Shown: positions 6,322 to 15,276, counted from the stretch's first letter. The stretch: 24,882 bases of DNA from an uncultured Porphyromonadaceae bacterium (GCA_900555715.1 USMC01000037.1:1-24882), one strand, 5' to 3'. Notes: generated by a model not told the origin, from the sequence alone. Made by a program: numbers and translations.

Positions 6322-8535
6322 ATGAGACTGATCTCTACTATTTCTGCAACTCTTCTTGCACTCATCATTCCGCTTGGTGCCACGGCCCAGAGCGGAGAGT
6401 GCGGCGACAATGCCACCTGGACGCTCGATGGCAACACCCTTACAATCTCGGGTACCGGTACACTCACTAATTACATAAGCCCTAACAGTATCTACGCAAC
6501 CTTTCCGGGCTGGTATGAGTACAAAGACGAAATCAAGAAGGTTGTCATCACCGACGGTATCACAAACGTGGGCGATTACAGCTTCTATCAATACAAATTC
6601 CTTGAATCGGTGAGCCTGCCCGAGGGTATCACAAAAATCGGTAACTACACCTTCGCCGAATGCTGGAGCCTCAGCTCGATAAACATCCCCTCCACGGTTG
6701 AGATTATAGGTGACGCTCAGGCTAATTACTGCAAATACGGATTCTCTTTCCGCGACTGCCGCAGCCTTACGGAAATCACGCTGCCCAAAAATCTGAAGCT
6801 CATAGGCGGCGAGGCATTCAGTAATTGCACTCAGCTGACTACTGTCAACTGGAACGCCACCGACTGTGTGGCAGACGTAATCGACCCCGTAAACCGTTTC
6901 TGCGGTATCTTCGCCGGAAGCGGTGTCTTCACCGTCAATTTCGGACCTGATGTCAAAGCTGTGCCTGCGCAGGCGTTCCGCGGCGCTGAGGGTCTCACTA
7001 ACGTAAACACTAAAGGATCGATTGACTATGTGGGTCACTCGGCGTTCCTCGGCACCGTATGGCAGAACAGCCGCAAAATCAACGAGCTTATCTACGTTGA
7101 CAATGCCGCCTACCTCTTCAAATACTCCGCCTGGATTCCCGAAGACGATTTCGGTCCCGCACCTGAGGAAATCACACTACGCGACGGCACGCGCGGCATC
7201 ACCGACTATCTCTTCGAGAATAAGACTTTCTTTAAGAAAATCACCATCCCCGAAACCGTCGACCGCATAGGCAACCATGCTTTCAGTGGTTGTACCGCAC
7301 TCGAGACCGTGGTCTGGAATCCCGTCGAAATACAGGATATTAAAAATTACAACGCCTCGAAACTCTTTGGTCCGACACTCAGGAAGATTGAATTCGGCAA
7401 CAAAGTGACTATGCTGCCCGCAAACTTCCTCGACGGCTGTACCGGACTCACCGAGCTCAATCTTCCTGCTTCACTCAAGACTATAAGCACAGAAGCAATC
7501 TCTCACTGCGATGGTCTCACCGAGCTGGTGCTTCCCGATGCAGTGGAAACTCTCGGACGCCTCGCTATCGACAACTGTCCCGCAATTGAGAAACTAACAG
7601 TCGGCAAAGGTCTCAAGACCTTCGACTACTATTACTTCCTCAATGGCTGCAGCGCCCTCAAGACCCTCGAATGGAATGCTGTAGCAACAGAAGAGAAGAA
7701 GTTCGACGCCTACCACGGCTCCGATCATTGCGCTGCTCCGGTCGAGACTCTAATTTTCGGCGACGCCGTTGAATACGTGCCCGGACAGCTATTCTGGAAC
7801 GCCTCCAAGCTCACCGACGTCACCTTTGGCAGCTCAGTGAAGAAAATCGGTGACGCCGCTTTCCGCGGCTGCGCGAACCTGACCGCAGTAACGCTTCCCG
7901 AGTCGTTGGAGAGCATTGGCGAATACGCCTTCTACAAGACCAGTGTCAGCTCCTTCATTCTGCCTGAGAATGTGACTGAGATCAAGGCATGGGCCTTAGG
8001 TACCCTCACTTTGGCTGATGTTATCGCAATTCCTCTCGAAGCACCGCGTCAGACAAGTATTTTTGTCGACGCGCCAAAAGGATTCATAGTATACGTACCC
8101 GACGAGGCATCCTATAGGTCATCCACCTGGTCGTCCTATACTCCCAACATCAAGGCGATGGCGACGCCAGTAAAGAGTAGCTTCACAGAAAGCGAAATTG
8201 CAGAAGGAGGTGTCACCTTCACCTGCAATATTCCCGAGTGCGAGATTACGGGTGTCGACACCTCGGCGCTCGAGACCTCCGAAGGCGATCACACCGGTCT
8301 CGTGGACCTTACCTTTGCAGGTCGCTACAACTTCACCGCCAAGATACCCTTCAGCTATACCGTGACCGGAAACTCAGCCGTAACCGATATCACCGCAGCC
8401 ACTGATACCGTCGACGTCTACACACTCGACGGCATCTGCGTCCTCAAAGCCGCCACCCGGCAGGCTGTCGACGCGCTGCCCGCAGGTATCTACATCGTCC
8501 GACGCGGCACAAGTGTAGAAAAAGTAAGAATCTGA
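6322..8535 (+). CDS. BspA-like leucine-rich-repeat surface protein with T9SS-like tail
   Basis: A 737-residue exported protein. It has a Sec signal peptide (MRLISTISATLLALIIPLGA, likely cut after TAQ at about residue 23), then many LRR_5 (BspA/Treponema-type) repeats of the form I-x-x-x-A-F-x-x-C-x-x-L-x-x-[IV]-x-[IL]-P-x-[ST]-[VL]-x-x-I from about residue 65 to 580. A short beta-rich domain follows (about 615-690), then a C-terminal stretch VYTLDGICVLKAAT and ALPAGIYIVRRG ending KVRI. That ending has the shape of a type A type-IX-secretion sorting domain. BspA proteins bind fibronectin or fibrinogen or mediate co-aggregation in oral Bacteroidota; the ligand here is unknown. It starts 51 bases after murA with no terminator or clear promoter between, so some co-transcription is possible. 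A good terminator follows. Confidence 0.88.
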   Translation: MRLISTISATLLALIIPLGATAQSGECGDNATWTLDGNTLTISGTGTLTNYISPNSIYATFPGWYEYKDEIKKVVITDGITNVGDYSFYQYKFLESVSLPEGITKIGNYTFAECWSLSSINIPSTVEIIGDAQANYCKYGFSFRDCRSLTEITLPKNLKLIGGEAFSNCTQLTTVNWNATDCVADVIDPVNRFCGIFAGSGVFTVNFGPDVKAVPAQAFRGAEGLTNVNTKGSIDYVGHSAFLGTVWQNSRKINELIYVDNAAYLFKYSAWIPEDDFGPAPEEITLRDGTRGITDYLFENKTFFKKITIPETVDRIGNHAFSGCTALETVVWNPVEIQDIKNYNASKLFGPTLRKIEFGNKVTMLPANFLDGCTGLTELNLPASLKTISTEAISHCDGLTELVLPDAVETLGRLAIDNCPAIEKLTVGKGLKTFDYYYFLNGCSALKTLEWNAVATEEKKFDAYHGSDHCAAPVETLIFGDAVEYVPGQLFWNASKLTDVTFGSSVKKIGDAAFRGCANLTAVTLPESLESIGEYAFYKTSVSSFILPENVTEIKAWALGTLTLADVIAIPLEAPRQTSIFVDAPKGFIVYVPDEASYRSSTWSSYTPNIKAMATPVKSSFTESEIAEGGVTFTCNIPECEITGVDTSALETSEGDHTGLVDLTFAGRYNFTAKIPFSYTVTGNSAVTDITAATDTVDVYTLDGICVLKAATRQAVDALPAGIYIVRRGTSVEKVRI

Positions 8536-8557
8536 CTCATTTCCTGACAGTATACAC

Positions 8558-8600
8558 CGGGGAGAACCGTGCCTTTGCGCTGCGGTCTCCTCGATTTTTT
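8558..8600 (+). terminator. Intrinsic terminator after the BspA-like gene
   Basis: CGGGGAGAACCG (8558-8569) pairs with CGGTCTCCTCG (8583-8593), with one bulged A and one G-U pair, followed by A and six T (8595-8600). It lies 22 bases past the stop codon. Confidence 0.8.
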
Positions 8601-8706
8601 AGCGCTTGCAGATTGTTGTCGAAAAACCGCGCCGGCGCTTGTCGCGAAAAAATCGGACATAGCATCGGTATTATTGGCAGAATTGGCGGCGGCGAAATGC
8701 TGTGAA

Positions 8707-8738
8707 TTTGTTTTATTGGTGGTATTTGCTTAATTTTG
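8707..8738 (+). promoter_or_regulatory. topA operon promoter (Bacteroidota -33/-7)
   Basis: TTTG (8707-8710), a 20-base spacer and TAATTTTG (8731-8738). The predicted start near 8745 leaves a short leader with AAAGGA about 7 bases before the topA ATG at 8763. Confidence 0.75.
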
Positions 8739-8762
8739 CCGACTGATACAGAAAGGACCATT

Positions 8763-11099
8763 ATGAGCACTCCTAAGAACCTTGTCATTGTCGAGTCTCC
8801 GGCAAAGGCTAAGACTATACAGAAGTTTCTCGGCAGCGACTATGTCGTTCTGCCGAGCAAAGGACATATCCGTGATCTTCAGAAAAAGAAATTCAGCATT
8901 GACGTAGACCATGGTTTCAAGCCTATCTATGAAATTCCCGAAGATCACGCGCAGCTTGTCGCCGACCTGAAAAAAGCGGCTTCCAAAGCCGATATCGTAT
9001 GGCTCGCTTCCGATGAAGACCGCGAGGGAGAGGCTATCGCCTGGCATCTGTATGAAGTGCTCAAGCTAAAACCGGAGAATACACGCCGCATCGCTTTCCA
9101 CGAAATCACCAAAAAAGCGATTCTCGGCGCTATCGCCAATCCGAGGCAGATCGACATGCCGCGTGTCGACGCCCAGCAGGCGCGCCGTGTGCTCGACCGT
9201 ATCGTCGGCTTCGAGCTGTCGCCGGTGCTCTGGAAGAGGCTCAAGCCGTCGTTGTCGGCAGGGCGTGTACAGTCCGTTGCCGTAAGGCTCATAGTGGAAC
9301 GTGAAAATGAAATCAGAGCGTTCGTAAGCAAGCCATATTTCCGCGTGTCGGCGGTGTTCACTCCGCAGGATCAGCCCTCGCACCTCGTCCGCGCCGAGCT
9401 GCCCGTACGGTTCAACACCGAAGACGAGGCGCGTACCTTCCTGGAGAAGTGCGCCGGTGCTGTCTATACTGTCGGCGACATTGATGTCAAGCCGCTTACC
9501 AAAATGCCGGCACCGCCCTTCACAACATCCACACTCCAGCAGGAGGCGGCGCGCAAGCTCAGTTTTTCTGTGACGCAGACAATGTCTGTCGCCCAGCGCC
9601 TCTACGAGAACGGACACATCACATATATGCGTACCGACTCTGTCAATCTCTCTGACGACGCTCTCGCCGCAATCAGAAAGCAGATAGAGACAAATCTCGG
9701 AGCAGAGTATTACAAGCTCCGGCACTACCACACGTCGTCGAAAGGTGCTCAGGAAGCCCACGAGGCGATACGTCCTACCGACGTTAGCGTCGAGACTCCG
9801 GCAGATCTGAGCCCTCAGGAGCAGAAGCTCTACACTCTTATACGCCGGCGCACGATAGCGTCGCAGATGGAAGACGCGAGAATCAAGCGGACGACTGTCG
9901 ACATTGTGTCGCCTTCGCTCGACAATGCCTTCATGGCAACAGACGAGACTGTCGTTTTCGATGGCTTCCTCCGCATGTACACCGAGAGCTTCGATGAGGA
10001 GCAGGAGGCAGCGGCATCGCAGGACATGGCGCTCACAACAGGCACGCCGCTGTGCTACCGCGAGATAGAAGCCACCGAACGCTTTACCCAGCAGCCTCCG
10101 CGATATACCGAGGCTTCGCTCGTCAAGAAAATGGAAGAGCTCGGAATCGGACGTCCGTCGACATACTCGCCGACTGTCACAACCATCCAGAACCGCGGAT
10201 ATGTGGAGCGCGGAGAAAAAGAAGGGACGCCCCGTGAGTATGCTGTTCTTACTTTACGCGGAAATGATATCACCGAGAGCAAAAGCACTATTCTCGCCGG
10301 CGGCGACAAGGGACGTCTTGTGCCGACCGACACGGGAATGATAGTAAACGAATTCCTTACAGAGTATTTCCCCGACATCCTCGACTATAACTTCACCGCC
10401 CGCATAGAGGAGAAGTTCGATGAAATTGCCGCCGGAAAGATTGGCTGGGAGAAGGAAATAGCAGATTTCTACACACTCTTCCACCCGTCGGTCGATGCTG
10501 CTCTGACCATCCGTCAGGGTCTCAAGTTCGGCGAGCGTATGCTTGGCGAAGATCCGCAGGGACGACCTGTTAGTGTCAAGATAGGTCGTTTCGGTCCTGT
10601 GGTGCAGGTAGGAAGCACCGATTCTGAGGAAAAACCGCAGTTTGCTTCTTTGCTCAAAGGGCAGACAATGTCGGATATCACTCTCGAAGAGGCTCTGCGC
10701 CTTTTTGAGTTCCCCCGCAATCTCGGTTCTTTCGAAGGCAAGGATGTGACTGTGTCGATAGGTCGTTTCGGTCCGTATGTCCGCCACGACGGCAAATTCG
10801 TGTCTATCCCCAAGACAATGGCTCCCGCCGAGGTGTCGCTCGAAGAGGCGATAGGGCTGATAGAGGCGAAGCGCTCGTCCGACGCAAACAAAACCATCAA
10901 GGAGTTCAGTGAGGAACCAGGAATGCTTGTCCTCAACGGTCGCTTCGGTCCATATCTGGCATATAACAAGAAAAACTACAAGCTTCCGAGGACATTGACC
11001 GACCCAGCAGAACTGACCTACGAACAGGCTAAGAAAATCATTGAAGAAGCCGATGCCGCTCCCGCTAAGAAGCGCACACCGACCAAACGCAAGAAATAA
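8763..11099 (+). CDS. topA: DNA topoisomerase I (type IA)
   Basis: Relaxes negatively supercoiled DNA by passing one strand through a transient 5'-phosphotyrosine break. The protein has 778 residues. The N-terminal TOPRIM domain shows VESPAKAKTI (Glu11) and the acidic triad in SDEDREGE (D84, D86, E88). The active-site Tyr288 sits in ITYMRTDS. The C-terminal third carries three copies of an IGRFGP/GRFGPYV-type repeat (Toprim_Crpt), each followed by a T/S-LEEA helix, and ends in a basic tail (PAKKRTPTKRKK). There are no Cys4 zinc fingers, unlike E. coli TopA. The start at 8763 is chosen over an in-frame ATG at 8736, because the latter overlaps the promoter -7 element and an AAAGGA ribosome site precedes 8763. 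The stop overlaps the next gene's ATG (TAATG). Confidence 0.95.
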   Translation: MSTPKNLVIVESPAKAKTIQKFLGSDYVVLPSKGHIRDLQKKKFSIDVDHGFKPIYEIPEDHAQLVADLKKAASKADIVWLASDEDREGEAIAWHLYEVLKLKPENTRRIAFHEITKKAILGAIANPRQIDMPRVDAQQARRVLDRIVGFELSPVLWKRLKPSLSAGRVQSVAVRLIVERENEIRAFVSKPYFRVSAVFTPQDQPSHLVRAELPVRFNTEDEARTFLEKCAGAVYTVGDIDVKPLTKMPAPPFTTSTLQQEAARKLSFSVTQTMSVAQRLYENGHITYMRTDSVNLSDDALAAIRKQIETNLGAEYYKLRHYHTSSKGAQEAHEAIRPTDVSVETPADLSPQEQKLYTLIRRRTIASQMEDARIKRTTVDIVSPSLDNAFMATDETVVFDGFLRMYTESFDEEQEAAASQDMALTTGTPLCYREIEATERFTQQPPRYTEASLVKKMEELGIGRPSTYSPTVTTIQNRGYVERGEKEGTPREYAVLTLRGNDITESKSTILAGGDKGRLVPTDTGMIVNEFLTEYFPDILDYNFTARIEEKFDEIAAGKIGWEKEIADFYTLFHPSVDAALTIRQGLKFGERMLGEDPQGRPVSVKIGRFGPVVQVGSTDSEEKPQFASLLKGQTMSDITLEEALRLFEFPRNLGSFEGKDVTVSIGRFGPYVRHDGKFVSIPKTMAPAEVSLEEAIGLIEAKRSSDANKTIKEFSEEPGMLVLNGRFGPYLAYNKKNYKLPRTLTDPAELTYEQAKKIIEEADAAPAKKRTPTKRKK

Positions 11100-12046
11100 T
11101 GGCAAGACAACTCGCTGCAAAACCGGGAACGAAACCCGGTACTTTCCGCCCGGACAACATAATAGTCTTTACCGTTGCCGAAGGGATGCCCAACGGTTTG
11201 CTCGATTTTCTCATCGCTGTCATGCCCGACAGGAAACGCACAACGGTGAAAGAGATGCTCAAGCATCGTCAGGTGATGCTGGGACAGACCGTAACGACAC
11301 AGTTCGATGCACCGTTGTCGCCCGGTGATAAGGTGAGCGTCAACACCACGCGCGAGTTTCAGGTTTTTTCGCATCCGCGCCTGAAGCTTGTGTATGAAGA
11401 CGACGATATAATCGTTATCAACAAGGGATACGGTCTTCTTTCCATGGGCACCGACAAGCCCGGCGAGCAGACGGCTTACTCCATTGTCCGCGAATATCTC
11501 AAGCGCAAAGACCCCCGCAATAAGCTTTTCATTGTCCATCGTCTCGACCGCGACACCACAGGTCTGATGATGTTCGCCAAGAACATGCAGGCAAAGGAGA
11601 CCATGCAGCACAACTGGAACAATATGGTTCTGGAACGCCGCTACATCGCCGTCACCGAGGGCGCGCTGGAGCCTGCCGACGGGGAAATACGTTCGTATCT
11701 CACCGAGAATTCAGCACATGAGGTATACTCGACGACGCGCCCCGGCGAAGGACAGCTTGCCGTGACATATTACCGCACGCTGAAAGTGCGTCAGCCTTAT
11801 TCTCTTGTGGAGCTTAGCCTTGCTACTGGACGTAAGAATCAGATCCGTGTTCATCTTAAAGAAAAGGGACATCCTATTGTAGGCGACCGCCGCTACGGTG
11901 CCGCGCCATCTCCTATACACCGCCTGTGCCTCCATGCGCAGACTCTTCGCTTCGTCCATCCGGTAACACGCCGCGATATGAACTTCAGCGCCCCGCTGCC
12001 GGCAGGATTCTTCCGGCTGATAGGTGGCTATTCTTTTGATTCTTAG
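11099..12046 (+). CDS. RluA-family rRNA/tRNA pseudouridine synthase
   Basis: Converts uridines in RNA to pseudouridine. The 315-residue protein has an S4-like N-terminal RNA-binding region (about residues 30-90, KEMLKHRQVMLGQTV) and the RluA catalytic signature IVHRLDRDTTGLMM, in which Asp150 is the nucleophile. The downstream motif GRKNQIRVHLKEKGHPIVGD is also typical. Which uridine it modifies cannot be read from the sequence, so no symbol is given. Its ATG overlaps the topA stop by one base, a sign of translational coupling. A glycosyltransferase gene follows after 18 bases. Confidence 0.9.
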   Translation: MARQLAAKPGTKPGTFRPDNIIVFTVAEGMPNGLLDFLIAVMPDRKRTTVKEMLKHRQVMLGQTVTTQFDAPLSPGDKVSVNTTREFQVFSHPRLKLVYEDDDIIVINKGYGLLSMGTDKPGEQTAYSIVREYLKRKDPRNKLFIVHRLDRDTTGLMMFAKNMQAKETMQHNWNNMVLERRYIAVTEGALEPADGEIRSYLTENSAHEVYSTTRPGEGQLAVTYYRTLKVRQPYSLVELSLATGRKNQIRVHLKEKGHPIVGDRRYGAAPSPIHRLCLHAQTLRFVHPVTRRDMNFSAPLPAGFFRLIGGYSFDS

Positions 12047-12064
12047 AGCGCATCCGCAAGCCCT

Positions 12065-12781
12065 ATGTTGCCGAAAGTCATACATCTCTGCTGGTTTGGG
12101 GAAAGTAAATTCCCGGTGGAAATAAAGATGTGCCTTAACTCGTGGAAACGCGTTTTACCCGACTATGAGGTAAAACTCTGGGCAATGAAAGATGCGCGTG
12201 CCATTCCCATACCTTTCCTCCAGCAGGCGCTCGATGCACGTGCGTGGGCTTTCGCTGCCGACGTCGTCCGTTTCTACGCGGTTTGGAAGGAAGGCGGCGT
12301 CTATATGGACAGCGACATTTTTCTCCGCAGGCGTTTCGATAATTTTATCCCTGAGAAGGGCGAATTTGTGACATTCAATGAGAAAATACATGCCGACGAA
12401 ACCGACTTCGGTCTTCAGGCGGCGTTTTTCATGGCGGCTCCAGGGAATGAATTCTGCCGCACGGTCCTTGATTATTACCGTTCGTCGCAATTCATAAATC
12501 CTGACGGCACGGCAAACAAGTATATTTCGCCTAAGGTGATGCGCGACAAGGCGCTTTTGCTCGGCTACCGCCAGGCAGACGAAAAGCAGGTTTTAGAAGG
12601 TCTTACAGTGTATCCGACGCGCTATCTCAGACCTGCCAACACTTACAGGGACGATGCCGATGCCTTTGGCGAGCACCGTATCTACGGCAGCTGGAGGAAG
12701 CGCAAGCTGGGACGGCGTGTCGAGCTCCGGCTCAAACACTGGATGACTGCTGTCTGCTATTATCTGCGGCTGACTCACTGA
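12065..12781 (+). CDS. GT32-type glycosyltransferase with DXD motif
   Basis: A 238-residue glycosyltransferase of the Och1/capsular-polysaccharide GT32 family. It opens with IPK-like MLPKVIHLCWFG, has the conserved W-A-F-A-A-D-V-V-R-F-Y helix at about residues 61-71, and GGVYMDSDIF (78-86) with the metal- and sugar-nucleotide-binding DXD at Asp82-Asp84. Such enzymes transfer a hexose from a nucleotide sugar to a surface glycan; donor and acceptor are unknown. It follows the RluA gene by 18 bases and probably shares the topA transcript. Its last 50 bases overlap, tail to tail, the end of the glycosyltransferase gene on the other strand. Confidence 0.85.
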   Translation: MLPKVIHLCWFGESKFPVEIKMCLNSWKRVLPDYEVKLWAMKDARAIPIPFLQQALDARAWAFAADVVRFYAVWKEGGVYMDSDIFLRRRFDNFIPEKGEFVTFNEKIHADETDFGLQAAFFMAAPGNEFCRTVLDYYRSSQFINPDGTANKYISPKVMRDKALLLGYRQADEKQVLEGLTVYPTRYLRPANTYRDDADAFGEHRIYGSWRKRKLGRRVELRLKHWMTAVCYYLRLTH

Positions 12782-13796
12782 CTTTTTCCATAGCCTCCCT
12801 GAGCCATCTGCGGGCGAACTCTCCCTTGCGCATCGAACCGGCAATCCGGCGCACATTCCTGCGCATCTCTTCATATTCGTTGTCGCTGACGGCAGCAAGC
12901 GTCGCCGGCAGATTCTCCAGACTGTCGACGCACAGCCCTATTCCTTCCTGCTTTACAAACTGTGCCATTCCGGAGCCGCTCCATACTATCACCGGCTTGC
13001 CGGCGAGAATATAGAGAGCAAGTTTGTGAGAGTTGGCGTATATGATGTAGTCGCCTATATATCCTTCGCGGGAATGCTTCAGCTCGCTGTCGTACCAGAT
13101 GAGGCTGAACCTGCCTTCGCACGTGGATATGATTCTGTCGGGCTCGGTCAGCCCGTGGGAACGGATGTTCGGAGCTACATCGTCGGGGATTCCTCCGCCG
13201 TAGAGATGCAACTCTATTTCCGGCGAAATCTTATAGAGATAGCCGTTGCGCGACGGATTGCAGTTCCCGACAAACACACACGACATCGGCGGCTGCTCTT
13301 TTCCCGAAGCTTCGGCGTCCGACAGATAATCCCATGCTTGCTGAATCACTGTCGGCTTACGGTAGCCGTGCTCTTCAAGCCACGTTTTTGTGTTGGTGTT
13401 GGCAACAACCGCCACATCGGTCAGGGATAGTCTGGCGATTTCTTCTTCCGGTGTCAGGCGGTGACGCCGGAAAGAACCCAGATCGTGCACGAGGGTTACG
13501 ACCGACGCACCGCGTCGTTTAGCCATACGGCAGAGAATGCTGTAGTATTTTTTCAGCGGATATTGAACCACAAGCACGTCGCCGCGGCGCAACCGACGCG
13601 TACAACAGACCAGCCCGGCGAGATTGCGCAGATAGTCGTATGCCTTGTCGCGCCTGAATGTGCGTGAAAGCCCGAGGTTGACGGCGCCTTCCGACTCAAG
13701 GATGTCTTCGACGTCGATGCGTGCTTTTGCTCCTCCGCTGAGAGTAGTTTTGTAGTTCCTTGTAAGAAAAACGATGCGCCGGCGGTTCATGGACAT
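12732..13796 (-). CDS. Galactofuranosyltransferase-like (GT-B) glycosyltransferase
   Basis: A 354-residue cytoplasmic glycosyltransferase. Features seen are an N-terminal Rossmann-like start (RRIVFLTRNYKTTLSGGAKA), QYPLKKYYSILCRMAKRRGA (about 79-98), a VTLVHDLGSFR strand-loop, and a C-terminal half with IIYANSHKLALYILAGKPVIVW (about 252-273), typical of the nucleotide-sugar site in GT-B folds. The pattern QYP..., HDL...R and SHK-x-x-x-Y-x-x-x-G-x-P-V-[IV] is that of bacterial beta-1,6-galactofuranosyltransferase-type enzymes, which add galactofuranose to O-antigen or capsule; this assignment rests on recall. It is the last gene of the leftward operon: its ATG lies 3 bases after the sufE stop. 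Its end overlaps the GT32 gene by 50 bases. Confidence 0.78.
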   Translation of the reverse strand: MSMNRRRIVFLTRNYKTTLSGGAKARIDVEDILESEGAVNLGLSRTFRRDKAYDYLRNLAGLVCCTRRLRRGDVLVVQYPLKKYYSILCRMAKRRGASVVTLVHDLGSFRRHRLTPEEEIARLSLTDVAVVANTNTKTWLEEHGYRKPTVIQQAWDYLSDAEASGKEQPPMSCVFVGNCNPSRNGYLYKISPEIELHLYGGGIPDDVAPNIRSHGLTEPDRIISTCEGRFSLIWYDSELKHSREGYIGDYIIYANSHKLALYILAGKPVIVWSGSGMAQFVKQEGIGLCVDSLENLPATLAAVSDNEYEEMRRNVRRIAGSMRKGEFARRWLREAMEKVSESAADNSRQQSSSV

Positions 13797-13799
13797 TTG

Positions 13800-14213
13800 T
13801 TATTTCAGCGCTGCTGCGTAGGCGCGCATCTGTTTCACCATTGCCAGCAGACCGTTGCTGCGTGTGGGTGAGAGGTGTTCGGAAAGCCCGATGGCGTCGA
13901 TAAAATGCAGGTCGGAGTCAAGAATTTCTTCGGGAGTATGCCCGGAAAGGACGTTGACGAGCATTGATATTATCCCTTTGACGATGATGGCATCTGAGTC
14001 GGCCCGGTAGGTAAGTGTGCCGTCGGTCTGTTTCTCTGCGTCCAGCCATACGCGGCTCTGGCAGCCTTCGATGAGACGGTCGGGCGTTTTCAGCTCTTCC
14101 GGCAGAGGTTCGAGCTCGTTGCCCATGTCGATTATGCAGGCGTAGCGGTCCATCCAGTCGTCGATGTCGGCGAATTCGTCTATAATATTCTGTTGCGCTT
14201 GTTCTATTGTCAT
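13800..14213 (-). CDS. sufE: SufE-family cysteine desulfuration protein
   Basis: Accepts persulfide sulfur from the cysteine desulfurase SufS and passes it to the Fe-S scaffold, in the cytoplasm. The 137-residue length is normal. The acceptor Cys51 sits in the family motif RLIEGCQSRVWL (residues 46-57). IIDMGNELEPLPEELK and the C-terminal GLSEHLSPTRSNGL motif are also characteristic. It is the middle gene of a tight leftward operon: one base separates the upstream peptidase stop from its ATG, and three bases separate its stop from the glycosyltransferase ATG. No other suf genes lie nearby, so it must work with a SufS encoded elsewhere. Confidence 0.93.
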   Translation of the reverse strand: MTIEQAQQNIIDEFADIDDWMDRYACIIDMGNELEPLPEELKTPDRLIEGCQSRVWLDAEKQTDGTLTYRADSDAIIVKGIISMLVNVLSGHTPEEILDSDLHFIDAIGLSEHLSPTRSNGLLAMVKQMRAYAAALK

Positions 14214-14214
14214 G

Positions 14215-15228
14215 TCAGTATCCTTTTTCTTTATATATAACGTTCAGAACGGTCTCTCCGACAGCTTTCAGTGTGCTTCGGGATATTCCGGACATGTCGT
14301 CGCTCAGTGTGTGCCATGTAGGCGGGAACGAGCCGGTGATGTGATTGACAGATTCGATGATGTCGACTGTAGGTATACCGGCGTGCGTAAGGAAGATGTG
14401 GTCGTCGGTGATGGCTCCGCCCATTGCGTCGATGAACACATTGTCGTGACCGAGTTTTTTGGCCTCGTTCCATATTTTGATGGTGGCATCGGAAGCGTTC
14501 TGGCGTGAGAAGCTTTCCTGATGGAAGCGTGCGCCTTTGCCGCCGACCATGTCAAGCAGTATGCCGTAGCCGGGCAGATTCCGGATACTGTACGGTACCA
14601 TGTTTTCAACCCAGTACTGAGATCCTAAGCACCACGACTCGGTCGTGTCTTCGAAGAACGAGCTGTCGCCGTAGTCTTCCGCGTCGACAAGAAGGATGTC
14701 GACACCGATGTTGGCAGGCGTATGGCTGAGATTCCGTGCTATTTCCAGAATGACGCCGACACCGCTGGCACCGTCGTTCGCGCCGGGGATAGGGGTGTTG
14801 CGTTTCTCGGGGTCGGTTTCATTGTCCGCCCATGGACGTGTGTCCCAGTGGGCTACTAAGAGAACGCGCTTGAGTGATGTGGAATTAAAACCTGCGATGA
14901 TATTCGTTATCGGCAGCACGTCGCCGTTGAATGCTGTTACTTTGCCGCGCTGCACGTACATAGTGTCGACGCCGATACGCTTGAGTTCGCCGATGAGATA
15001 TTCCGCACATCTCTCGTGACTCTCGGTCCCTGGCACGCGCGGACCGAAAGCAACCTGTCTGCTGATGAAATTGTAAGCGCTGTCGGCGTTGAATGCACCG
15101 AGAAGCAACGCAGCGGGCTTCTCTGCTGTCACGGCTGTTCCGGCAGTGCCGGAACGACCTGTACATGAGCAAGATAGTATAATAGACAGAAAAGCTCCTG
15201 AAAGTACTGAATATACGCTTCTGTACAT
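14215..15228 (-). CDS. Lipoprotein M28 peptidase / glutaminyl-peptide cyclotransferase-like
   Basis: A 337-residue exported zinc enzyme. The N-terminus is a lipoprotein signal with lipobox I-L-S-C (Cys20). Metal-binding candidates of the M28/QC fold are visible: H127 in VAHWDTR, D152 in GANDGASG, E184 in DAEDYG, D226 in LLDMVGG and H306 in WHTLSDD. The HWDTRPWAD motif and the overall layout favour a glutaminyl cyclase, which makes N-terminal pyroglutamate, over an aminopeptidase. Bacteroidota enzymes of this type are often annotated either way. The start is set at 15226-15228, because a longer ATG reading (from 15264) would begin upstream of the -7 promoter element at 15246-15253. It heads the operon with sufE and a glycosyltransferase. 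Confidence 0.85.
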   Translation of the reverse strand: MYRSVYSVLSGAFLSIILSCSCTGRSGTAGTAVTAEKPAALLLGAFNADSAYNFISRQVAFGPRVPGTESHERCAEYLIGELKRIGVDTMYVQRGKVTAFNGDVLPITNIIAGFNSTSLKRVLLVAHWDTRPWADNETDPEKRNTPIPGANDGASGVGVILEIARNLSHTPANIGVDILLVDAEDYGDSSFFEDTTESWCLGSQYWVENMVPYSIRNLPGYGILLDMVGGKGARFHQESFSRQNASDATIKIWNEAKKLGHDNVFIDAMGGAITDDHIFLTHAGIPTVDIIESVNHITGSFPPTWHTLSDDMSGISRSTLKAVGETVLNVIYKEKGY

Positions 15229-15245
15229 ATTATCATATTTTACAG

Positions 15246-15276
15246 CAAAGTTACAAAATTGCAACAGAACAGCAAA
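15246..15276 (-). promoter_or_regulatory. Promoter of the M28-sufE-glycosyltransferase operon
   Basis: On the minus strand, TTTG (15273-15276), a 19-base spacer and TAACTTTG (15246-15253). This near-perfect Bacteroidota promoter puts the transcript start near 15240, about 12 bases before the chosen ATG. Confidence 0.75.

Noticed and set aside
8600..8700. Direct repeats GCGCTTG and TTGTCG between the BspA-like gene and topA
   Set aside because: Too short and irregular to support a function beyond chance in GC-rich spacer DNA.
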